Part shown: positions 1 through 9,138 of the stretch, piece by piece
Layout: the number at the start of each line of letters is the position of its first letter
Position numbering within the stretch: position 1 is the first letter of the stretch
NCBI GenBank assembly: GCA_905250075.1
Contig: CAJNOP010000920.1
Location: 1-64,000 of the forward strand
DNA from: Rotaria sp. Silwood1
Taxonomy: Eukaryota; Rotifera; Eurotatoria; Philodinida; Philodinidae
DNA: 64,000 nt
Reading direction: 5' to 3'
Position numbers and translations under genes: made by a program
The notes under the pieces: model-generated
What the model was told of the DNA's origin: nothing
The model's database searches: none
Seen by the model: only the letters and a program-made list of their open reading frames with translations

Positions 1-624
1 TCTCGGAGTACTCGAAACTTCGATGAGTGCTGAGGAAATCGAAATTGAAACAGAAGGAATAAAAAATATAAATATCAAATTTTCGACTGCGCGTCGCACC
101 CATCGTAGGCTTTTTTTTGTTTGCTTGGGCGGGGAAGGAATTCTTGTGATACATTGTTAACACACAAAAGAAAAGTTATAATTAGTATATTTGCTGGCTT
201 TATGATTCTAAGAAAATCATTATTTCGAAAACGCCACAACTGCGCAATTAGTTTCATAATTTGCATAACTAGCATCTTATACAGTTGGTTAATACGAGAA
301 AAAGAAAACTATTACATTATGAATGGAAAATAGCTTGACCTGATGAATTTTAATATAAAACATAGTGTAGCACTATTTTATAAAGAGAATGCATAGTCAA
401 AACCGATCAATCTGATTTTTTACATCAACATGTGATTTGTCAAGTATAGCCTTTACGAAAGTACAACATATGAAGACAAGAATCATATTCATGCTCTGAT
501 TTTTATATCATTACTTAGTTGACATATTTAACATTTTAAGGTTGTGAATTCGTAAAAATACGATCATCAACCATACCCACACTCTATCATAAAATTAGGG
601 AGGAAAATATCAATTAATCTTTCT
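1..624. other. Gene-free left edge
   Basis: I see no supportable gene here. The overlapping short open frames at 75-333 on both strands have no recognisable domain and look like chance frames in AT-rich DNA. The stretch runs up to the predicted first exon of the PDZ gene. Confidence 0.4.
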
Positions 625-1638
625 ATGATAGCTGATACACATGATCGAGTGCAAGAAAATCGTCAAAATGCATCAAGATTCAATTCACTTACTCATATAG
701 TACAATTTAATTATGATGATCATTGGAAAGAAATCGAAATTAACCTTCAACGAGTAAAGATACTAGAAAAACTGAAACATTTATTAAACTTTTAATTTTA
801 TCTAAGCCATCTGGTCTTGCTTGGGGATTTTCAATTGGTGGTGGAACTGATGTTTATGGTATTAATGGTTCTAAAGCTATTGTCGTTAGAGGTATTACTG
901 AAGGTGGCCCTGCTGATCGTGATCAACAATTAAAGTGAATTTATGAATTTTTGTACTTCTGAGAAAAAACAAAATACATATTTTTCTTATGTTTAGACTT
1001 TATGATATTATTCTACGTGTTAATAACATGGATTTTACTAATATTAAACATCAAGTAGCTCGTGATATACTTAGGACAGCCGGTAATCATGTTAACTTAG
1101 TAAGTGTATTAGTTTTTCTGTCATTCGAAATTTGATCGATGCAACTTTTATATCTTTTTAGTTAATTCGCCGATTATTGCCACCTATCTTGGAAGAAATT
1201 CAAATAGAAAAACTACCAAATACACGTTGGGATCTGTTAATAGAAGGTGGTATTGATCGTGAATACATTGAAGGGTCAATTTCTATGGTTTTATGTTAAA
1301 AAAACCCTCAAAATGTAATTTCTTGTTTTTTTTTCTCTTTTTAGAGACCATGGAATATTTATCAGAAATATCATTCCAGAGACAATTGCTGATAAGAACG
1401 GACGATTGAGAGTTGGTGATCGTCTTATGCATATACGATCATCAGTAAGAAACATTTATTGATCTTTAATTAAAAATAATTTTCTTTTTCTAAATAGAAA
1501 AACAGTTATGATTTAACATATGTTGAACGTCAACAAGCTATTGAACTAATTCGACATGCATGCAATGAAAGTCAAACAATAACTTTATTAGTTGCTCATC
1601 CAACAGATTTAAGTATATTAATATGTGACTGTGTGTAG
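625..1638 (+). CDS. Two-PDZ-domain protein, DLG-like
   Basis: Six exons join in frame: 625-753, 807-934, 997-1099, 1162-1274, 1345-1444 and 1498-1638, giving 237 aa; introns are 53-70 nt with GT and AG ends and matching phases. PDZ1 covers about residues 37-121, with a carboxylate-binding loop WGFSIGGGTD near residue 49 and later LYDIILRVNN and DILRTAGNHVNL. PDZ2 covers about 130-225, with GIFIRNIIPETIADKNGRL and LRVGDRLMHI. The order and the short linker match PDZ1-PDZ2 of Discs-large/PSD-95 proteins, scaffolds that bind C-terminal tails of membrane proteins. There is no third PDZ, SH3 or guanylate-kinase domain downstream, so this is either a short paralogue or a truncated copy. The binding loops have drifted from GLGF (the second reads TRWDLLIEGG). 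The start is the first ATG in the open exon; an earlier spliced start is possible. Confidence 0.72.
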
Positions 1639-1782
1639 TTAATTAGTATCCTTGCGCTCACTAAACGCCATCGAAACAACACACCCGACATCCACTCAAT
1701 TTGCTCTCTGATATCTAAGAAACCTTGAAGGAGTCGATAATGATTTAGTATCGGATACTGAATGGATCATTACTTACGGATA

Positions 1783-2030
1783 CCCAAAATGAGAGACAGA
1801 AGTACCTTATTTTCGTATAGAGTGCTTGAGGAAATTTTCTTTCGTCATGGAATGATAGAGAAAATGAAGCTCTATTTTTCTATCCTATCTCATCCCTATT
1901 CAATTAATATCATAATTTCGATAAGAACTCTTTTTGTATATGATTGAGGCAGATCCAATGTTTTAATCAGTTCATATGTTTTATTGAGAACCGAAGTATG
2001 TCACAAGATGCAGCGGAAAAAGGTTTACAA
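1783..2030 (-). repeat. Dispersed repeat, copy 1 (inverted)
   Basis: On the minus strand this matches the copies at about 3370-3694 and 35093-35416. Shared blocks include AGAAAATGAAGCTCT, an ATTCAA.T..TATCATAAT block, and ACAAGATGCAGCGG. The three copies diverge by substitutions and small gaps, as old interspersed repeats do. No coding potential is seen. The short open frame at 1762-1947 is part of this repeat. Confidence 0.6.
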
Positions 2031-2044
2031 TTAGAGGTGTACGC

Positions 2045-2215
2045 TGACGAGTTGATCAGCCGCGGCGACAGAGAAGTTTTTAAAAATTTCACTCCTCCGG
2101 CGGCGGCTCCTCAGGGTCTTTAGCTTGTCGACTGGCGACGGCTGAGAAATTTCTAAAATTTTTGCTGTCGTGGCGGCGACGGCTCGGGATCTTTAGCATG
2201 TCGGCAGCGGCGGCT
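2045..2215. repeat. GC-rich CGGCGGCGGC patch
   Basis: An island of CGGCGG-type runs (GGCGGCGGCT, GTGGCGGCGACGGCT, GGCAGCGGCGGCTGG) stands out from the AT-rich surroundings. A related patch lies at 3065-3150, sharing GCAGCGGCTGGAAA and TTTTTAAAATTTC. Each patch adjoins a copy of the dispersed repeat, so both may belong to one larger element. Confidence 0.45.
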
Positions 2216-2456
2216 GGAAAGTTAGAAACTGTAAAGTTTTTTCGAAGATAAAAAATATCTATTTATGTCAATATCGGAGTGTTGATATCGGCAAAAAAAA
2301 GCTACATGAAATAACTGTATTTTATAGCTTTACTTTATCTGTACCCGCAGAACAGCTAGAAATGAACTCAAGATTCATAATGGCAATGGGTTAGATATAA
2401 TACAATCGTTAAGATATAGACGAAGAAAAGGAAAAGTCTCAATAAAAGACAAAATT

Positions 2457-2837
2457 TTAGATTTTCTTTGACAGATTATACTTATCATGAATTATCTTAT
2501 TCTTTCCAATGGTCTCTAGAGATAATATTGTTCTTTCAGCGTGAATAACTGAGTCTTCTCTTGAAAGTATTAATTCACTAGGAGTAGAACTAGTTGGCAT
2601 TGATAGAACAATTCGAGCAAGACTTTTCAAGTGAGGAAACGCTTTACTTGATAATTGCCAAAATGGAAGTACATGATGCCAACTGGTATTTAATTTCAAA
2701 TAATTTTCAATCTCATCGACAATTAGTTTAGCACGTGCTACCAAAACTGGTGCATGTTTTCGAATTAGGTTTCCATGAAGTTTCTTTACATTTCGCACAA
2801 ACACCCTTGGAAATTTCACCAACAAATTACGTTTCAT
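2457..2837 (-). pseudogene. hAT transposase C-terminal remnant
   Basis: A 126-aa open frame contains the hAT dimerisation region: VLPFWQLSSKAFPHLKSLAR, then IVLSMPTSSTPSE, then an R..L.pe-like tail (HAERTILSLETIGKNKIIHD). In intact hAT proteins this region reads FW......P.LA.lAr.vL.i.atS..sER.FS. Here the ER.FS core is altered to ELILS. No upstream DDE catalytic region or BED finger is visible, and upstream sequence (to about 3060) is non-coding, so this is a dead fragment of a DNA transposon. Terminal repeats were not identified. Confidence 0.72.
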
Positions 2838-2889
2838 ATGAGGAAAATGTTTTGATGTAACTTAAGTTGCAGATGAAGATGGCGGTAAT

Positions 2890-3010
2890 GTCAAGACTAG
2901 CCCTGTAACAGTTCTTAGTTCCAAGAACTAGTTCTTTTCAGAACTGAATCCAGTGACCAGTTATTTTTGTGAGAACTGGTCCAGTGACTACTCTTCTTCA
3001 TATAAACTGG
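2890..3010. repeat. Short direct and inverted repeats
   Basis: The motifs AAGAACTAGTTCTT (a palindrome), CCAGTGACCAGTT and GAACTGGTCCAGTGACTA recur within 120 bp, directly upstream of the hAT remnant on its own strand. They may be sub-terminal repeats of that element, but no terminal repeat or target-site duplication was seen. Confidence 0.35.
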
Positions 3011-3369
3011 GCTTAGTTCTTTAAAAAGCTATGGAATTATTGAGAATCGAGGTACAAATTGATCAGTTAATCGGCGGCAGCGGCTGGAAATTTTTTAAAA
3101 TTTCCACTGCCTCGGCGGCGGCGGCTCAGCCGCTCGGCTTACACCTCTATTTACAATTAATTTTACAATTGTACTTTTTTCTTTCAAGATAAATCAAATT
3201 TTGAGCCATCAATTTTTTGTCTTTCGAAATTGAGATGTTTCGATACAAGATGAATTCATCTTTTTATCATTTGATATTTTGTATTTAAAAACAAAAAAAT
3301 ACAGCAGAAGATGCAGCGTGAAAAACTCTACAAATGAGAAAGTAAAGCTTACTTTAATTGTATACTTCT

Positions 3370-3694
3370 TTTATTCCGTATATAAAATAAACTGTTCATT
3401 ATGAATCGTAGAGTTTTTTTGCTATATTTTGTGGTATTTTTTTAAATACAATTTATTGAATTATTGGATACTGAGATGCAAAAAGTGCTAATCTGCATCA
3501 GGTGCTTGTGAAGTTTTATACAAAAGAGTTCTGATTGAGATTTTCGTATTATGACACCAGTTGAATATGGATGAAATAGCATAGTAAAACAGAGCTTCAT
3601 TTTTTCTATCACCTCATAAAGAAAGAAAATATCTTCAAGCATTCTATAAGAAAATAAGGTACGTACCCCATTACTTTTGGGTACCCCACAGTAT
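3370..3694 (+). repeat. Dispersed repeat, copy 2
   Basis: Same family as 35093-35416 (same orientation) and 1783-2030 (inverted). Landmarks in order are TATATAAAATAAACTGTTCA, CTAATCTGCATCAG, GATGAAATAGCATAG, a CTTCATTTT.TCTATCACCTCA block, TTCTATAAGAAAATAAGGTAC, and the end TACTTTTGGGTACCCC. The clean end at GGTACCCC in two copies suggests a true element boundary. The minus-strand frame at 3442-3642 is part of the repeat. Confidence 0.65.
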
Positions 3695-4250
3695 TATTTG
3701 TTTATATTAAAGAATAATAAGTATTAAACAAAAGGCTGTACAATCTAGAACGCTTAAGCGTTCACTTCTTGAACAAAAATCTTTCTCTTTGTTCTTCGTA
3801 TTCTATATAATACTTTGTTCATCACAAGTAAAATATAAGAATTTTCTCTCCTAAATTTTGCAAGCTTCTTTTTATCCTATCCAGATCCAGATATGAATGT
3901 TAGCGAGGATGAAAATCAGTGAAGAGGTTCAAAGGTTGAGAAGTCTTAATCTTAGTTACTTGAAAACTTAATTAGTTCAAAACTCTGACAATAATCCAAA
4001 TTATGCATTGAATCTTTGTCTTCATTTTATAATTCCAGATTTTATCCGGACTAGACTCTGAGTACACTCTTCATATTCGATACTACTTGTTGAGGTTTTT
4101 AGTGAAAGCAACTGGATTTCTTCTAAAAATCGAAAATCCTTTTCGAGTTGAGATTTGAAAGTGTGAGTGAAAAGAAAGCAAACACCCATACTCTAACAGT
4201 TTTATTTGAGATCATATTTCAAAAATTTAGATGACATAAGGAATGGTCAG

Positions 4251-5770
4251 ATGGAACCAATAACAAGACAAAATACAGAAAGCTTGGGAAGTGCAAGTGC
4301 GCAAAACAATAATGATTTTGGCGTTTATGATGGTGACTTAGACAAACTGCGTAACGTACGAAAATCTGAAGGTTAGTTTCACCACATTTATTTTTCTAGT
4401 ATAAATATGATCATTCATCTTTTATTTTATATACTATTTTAACTGATCTTAAAGAAATATTTGATGATGTTGTCGGTTTGAAAGAAGCTAAAGAAGCATT
4501 GGAAGAAGCGATTATTTTGCCAGTTAAATTTCCAAATCTTTTTCGAGGTATTGACTATGTTAATTATGCGCTATATTGTTGTTGTTGTTCATTCGTTTTT
4601 AGATAACCGTAAACCATGGTCTAGTATTTTACTCTATGGAGTGAGTTTTGAACTTTTAATTAAATTTTATTTTCGAGTTTTTATTAAAGCCTGCTGGTAC
4701 CGGTAAATCATATTTAGCTAAAACTATTCAGGCTAAATGTGAAATTTCATTTATTTCGGTAAATCCATCGGATATTTTTTCCAAGTGGTTTGGTGAAAGT
4801 GAAAGAAATATGAAAGACTTATTTAAACTTGCTCATGAGCAACAACCATGTATTGTATTTATTGATCATATTGATTCTTTATGCAGTAAGTATAATCATA
4901 CAGAATCTGAATCATCAAGACGTGTCAAAACAGACTTTCTTGTTCAAATGCAAAGTATATTTTTTTATCCACCCATAAGAATAAACGAATCGTATATTGT
5001 GATGTCTTATCAGGTATTGCAAAAGACAACTCAAGAATTCTTATACTGGCTACAACCAATATTCCTTGGGCATTGGATACAGATATACAACGAAGGTATA
5101 TTTGACGTAAAAAATGCATGATATATTTCGTTATTGGAATTATTTCAGTTTCCAAAAGCGGATCTATACACCATTACCTGATGTAAATGAAAGAGCAGCA
5201 ATGTTTAAAATATATTTAAGTGTTAGTAATTATCATACGATAAAAGACGATGAGTGGGCACAATTAGCAAGAAAAGCTGAACAGTAAGTTTAATATTTTT
5301 ATCTAATGAAAGATACTAATGTTTGCTTTTTAGCTATAGTGGCGCTGATATTGATGTTGTTTGTCGAGAAGCTTTATTAGGATCTATTCGACGACTTGGT
5401 TCAGCTACTCATTTCAAAAAAGTAGATTCTCTTCCATCAATTTCACTCATTTATTGATTTGAATGTTTTTAACATAGGTACAAAATCTAAAAGCTCATGA
5501 TCCTCGGCATCTTTGGCTTCCTTGTTCACCTAGAGATCCAGATGCTCAAGCGATTACATTAGATAAAATACCAAAAAGGGAATTATGCGATTTTCCAGTA
5601 ACCATGGTTAGTTATTAGAGCTATTTGTCAATCAAATTTTAAATTGAAATAAATCATATTTTTAGGAAGACATGATAGCTGCTCTTGCTACACAGAAGCC
5701 AATAGTCAGCAAACATGAATTATTAGAACACGAAAGATTTAATTATGAGCTCACTCAACGAAGTTCATAA
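4251..5770 (+). CDS. VPS4-like AAA ATPase, no MIT domain, altered Walker B
   Basis: Nine exons join in frame: 4251-4371, 4455-4547, 4603-4640, 4690-4954, 5014-5095, 5149-5283, 5334-5421, 5478-5606 and 5666-5770 (351 aa). The closest family is VPS4, the ESCRT-III disassembling ATPase: [20 protein letters not shown], Walker A GPAGTGKS (residues 84-91), pore-region SKWFGESE, sensor ATTNIPW, and a VPS4-type C-terminal part with [14 protein letters not shown] and PCSPRDPDA. Three oddities stand out. The N-terminal MIT domain is absent and replaced by about 40 unrelated residues. The catalytic Walker B Glu is His (IDHID, H144). The arginine-finger pair RR is RS (residues 199-200). VPS4 is usually about 435-445 aa. 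No stop or frameshift occurs, so the protein may be a non-hydrolysing paralogue rather than a dead gene. Confidence 0.85.
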
Positions 5771-5790
5771 TATCAATAGTCAATGTTCAA

Positions 5791-5796
5791 AATAAA
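5791..5796 (+). terminator. Polyadenylation signal of VPS4-like gene
   Basis: An AATAAA hexamer lies 20 nt after the predicted stop codon of the VPS4-like gene and fits its 3' end. Confidence 0.5.
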
Positions 5797-6447
5797 ATAT
5801 TCTATTGTTCTTTTTAAAAATACAAGCTTTCCTTGTGGATTAAACTAAGATCTTGTCTTGAATGTTGTACATCGGTCAACGTTTTAAACGTTTTTTTTTT
5901 CGTTTTACATGTTAATCGAAAAGAATCAACACAATTTCTCTCTTTGGAAAAATATCGATGAGAAGATTTTCTGTGATTAGCTTTGCATTCTTTTTACTAT
6001 TCTAATAGTTGTTTGCTATTTTGTATCTAATCTTCATTCGAAAAAACTCCTATTGGTATTTTTCTGATATTAAAATGAAAAGACTATATTTTTGATAAAC
6101 AATGAGATAGTCTAAAAAACGTATCGGTAATTTTTAAAGTGGTGATTTTTCGAATCAGAGCTAAACAATAACCTATTCGACGAGTAGAGAAATGATCTCT
6201 TGAAGATGCTAAAGATTGACTTACATGTCAAGTGAACTACAAAAGAACAGTTTTTCATTTCTGAATATGAAAATTCAACCTTTGAGGTTTTACTTGTTTT
6301 CATCACTCGTACCTTTTTGAGGTCTTTCCTATGAAGTACTGTACAGATGAGACGTGTTCAAGATTTATCAATATATCTGCAGCAACGTTTCGTGTTGATT
6401 TTGTTTTGCCGAAGTAAATTGAATTCTTCCGTAATCAGCGTAGCTTA

Positions 6448-8018
6448 CGCCCATGTAAATATTTTTTGTCTCAAAACGCGTCTGAAACGCGTTTCATTTG
6501 CGTGCGAAACGCTAAGAGTGAACGCGTTTGAACGCGTCCCCAGTGAAACAAACGAAGCGTTTAAACGCGATTTATTTTAGAAACGCGTGTGAATGCGCTT
6601 CTAGCTTGACTTGCGTTCAAACGCATTTTTAGCGAAAACGCGTCCCAGATGAAACATTTAATGCGTCTGGACGCGTTTCATATAAAAACTAAAAATTTTG
6701 AAAAAAAATATGATAATCCATTTCAGATTCGATCTGAGTTGCCACCATCAATATTTTTTGATGGTCTTAGCCTTCCCTGGCAAATGGATTAGATTTTACC
6801 TTAAGCGACGACGATTAGATTTGAACAGATAAACCAGTGATTAGAAGTCGTTCATACATACCGCTGAGTTATACTAACTCGAAATCTTGTCTTATTCAAA
6901 ATAAAATATATTTGAAGACGAATTTCATCGGTTAAATACTTTATTTTAACAAGATGTATTTTTTTCGAATTCAAGAGTCTTAACACGTAAGATGACTTTT
7001 CAATTATTTTTTTAAATAAGTTTTTTATTTTTTTAATAAAATAACATCTTTTTTTTATCATCTACTACACATAAAAAATATTACGATCTTTTTTATTGCA
7101 CTGGTAATATGATAAATAATTTTATCGAAAAATTTAATGAATAGATAATTATTGACAAGCAATTTAGTAGAAATATATGATGAAAAGTTACTAATAATAT
7201 TATTTAAATAGTAGTATTTAACAATATTCTGAAAGGGCATTGCATAGCTGCAAACTATTACAATATTATCTAACTATTTTTCTTACAAACTTTAGAGAAA
7301 TATGGACTGTTCACCCTATGTTTAATTGAATTTCGTCTATTTTAACGTCATCTCGACATTCTTTATTAGAAGTCTAATGAAGTTTAGATGAATAAAATAT
7401 ATGTAAGCTGATGATTTTGATTATGCAGTTAACTCTTCTAGAGCAGCAATTTTTGGGTAAAATCGCGTCCGATACACAAAAAATAAATACTTTCAAAGCC
7501 ACTCGAAAATATGATTGCGTCCTAACGCGAGCGAAAAACATATTTAAGACACGTTTGAACGCAGTTCGTAAACAAAATTTTTTTAAACGCATTAAATTTT
7601 TTTCAGAAACGTGTCGAAACGCGGTTCATTTTTTTCTGATTGCGTTTAAACGCCTTGTATAGAAAACCTGCGTCCAGACGCGTTTCAAAATTTTTTCTAA
7701 CTGCGTCTCAACGCTTCTCATATTACACCACGTTTGAACGCGTTCAGTCAAACTCTTATTAAACACGTACAAACGCAATTTCAATATGAAACGCGTTGAG
7801 ACGCGGTTCATAGTTTTTTTACAATTGCGTTTCAACACGTTGCATACAAAAACTGCGTTCAGACGCGTTTCAAAAGTTTTCTAACTGCGTCTCAACGCGT
7901 TTCATATTAAAAATGCATTTGAATGCGTTGTGAACCCGTTTTTAACTGCGTCTAGACGCGTTTTGTTGTGAAACCGCGTTTCAACGCATCGATCTTGCGT
8001 TTCGTGATTACATGGGCG
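6448..8018. repeat. GCGTT/AACGC repeat island with 11-bp inverted ends
   Basis: The region begins with CGCCCATGTAA (6448-6458) and ends with its exact reverse complement (8008-8018). Inside are two arrays, about 6470-6680 and 7450-8005, of short imperfect palindromes of the form GCGT-NNNN-ACGC, for example TGCGTCTCAACGCGTTTC, spaced irregularly by AT-rich filler. ACGCGT hexamers are very frequent. The arrays enclose AT-rich DNA and a tRNA-like stretch. No protein explains it; frames across it have no domain. It may be a non-autonomous DNA element or an expanded satellite. No target-site duplication was seen. Confidence 0.6.
6740..6890 (-). repeat. tRNA-derived SINE-like sequence
   Basis: On the minus strand an A-box-like TAACTCAGCGG (6871-6861) is followed 34 nt later by a B-box-like GTTCAAATC (6826-6818), the spacing of an internal RNA polymerase III promoter. 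Between them is ACTTCTAAT, like the anticodon loop of tRNA-Arg(UCU). The acceptor and T stems do not pair well, so this is a tRNA relic or SINE head, not a working tRNA. It lies inside the GCGTT/AACGC island. Confidence 0.45.
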
Positions 8019-8298
8019 AAGTATTTACTCTTGTATTGTAATGTCAAAAATTGAAAATAATGGAAGAATTACCGTAACCTCATCCATCAATTTCTTATAA
8101 AGAAAACGACACATTTTTTTTTTCTTTTGCTCATTTTCCGCTGTGTATCCGTGAATAGAGTATGAGTTAGATTAGTCATGTTGATATGCAATTCATTTGA
8201 CTGATACATTGTTTCAGATTCGTGAGTGATTGTAGCCGAAGATTATTTTTCTTCAATCGTGGATATAGGTGTACACAATGTTTTATTCTAAGTATCTG

Positions 8299-8556
8299 GC
8301 CCACACCCACACCTCACCCATCTTTTAATATTAAATTAATGAAAACAAGAGCCATAAATTAATTATTAGTAGGCTTTTGACGAATGAACATTATAGTTAT
8401 ATATAATATTCATAAGTACTTGAATACTGTTTTCAGAATTTTTTAATGGATCTTTAGATTATTTTTCGTGTTGATGAGTTTGTAGGGTGTGAGTGTGGAT
8501 GTGGGTGTGAATGCATGTCATTGTAGCCCGCACTCACACTCCACACCCACACTCTC
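8299..8556. repeat. Telomere-like TGTGGG/CCCACA patches, inverted
   Basis: A short CCCACACCCACACC patch at about 8299-8321 is followed by a pair in opposite orientation: GGGTGTGAGTGTGGATGTGG at about 8485-8510 and a C-rich CACTCACACTCCACACCCAC partner at about 8530-8552. The pair could fold into a hairpin with a loop of about 20 nt. Similar pairs occur at 15409-15525, 18191-18265 and 23063-23214. Confidence 0.6.
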
Positions 8557-9138
8557 AAGGGTCCTCTCATGTATTGGGGGTCTTAGGATATCACAATGTC
8601 ATATTAGTTTCAATTTTTTTGAGAATGTCTGAAGAGTTCGGTTCCTATAAACTGTTCTGTCAGAATATTTCTTTTGGATATGATTTAATGCTTTAAACAG
8701 TAGACATGTGTGTGTCGATGTGTGACGATTGTCTATTCGTGTTTTTCCATGAGTGTACCCACACCAATGTGAAGTTAATTGTTTTGAAGATGAAGCCCAT
8801 AAATGTAAGGTTTGAAAATACTCATACAACAAAAAAATCTGTGAAATTTTTAAAGTAGATTCTCTAAGTGTTTTGATTCGTTTTCTGTCTCACATTTTTC
8901 TAGTCATGTCTTTGACGTAAAAACTAAGAACAAAAATTTGTAGATAACAATTTTCAAGGCTACAATTAACGTTTAAATTAAGAATTTATTTCTTTTAGAT
9001 AAAAGTCCATCTTCAAATTGTTAATGTGTTGATATGAAGAAGTAAAAAAGTCGAAGAAAAGCGAAATATCTTTTTCACATAAGAAATAACTACAACAAGT
9101 CACAATATATTAATATGAATAAGCATATAAGAAAAGAA

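Noticed and set aside
6818..6871. A functional tRNA-Arg gene on the minus strand
   Set aside because: The A and B boxes and a TCT-like anticodon loop are present, but acceptor and T stems do not pair; treated as a SINE or relic.
7411..7662. Open frames on both strands across 7374-7838 that look like small basic proteins
   Set aside because: They are translations of the GCGTT/AACGC repeat arrays; the residues track the repeat and no domain appears.
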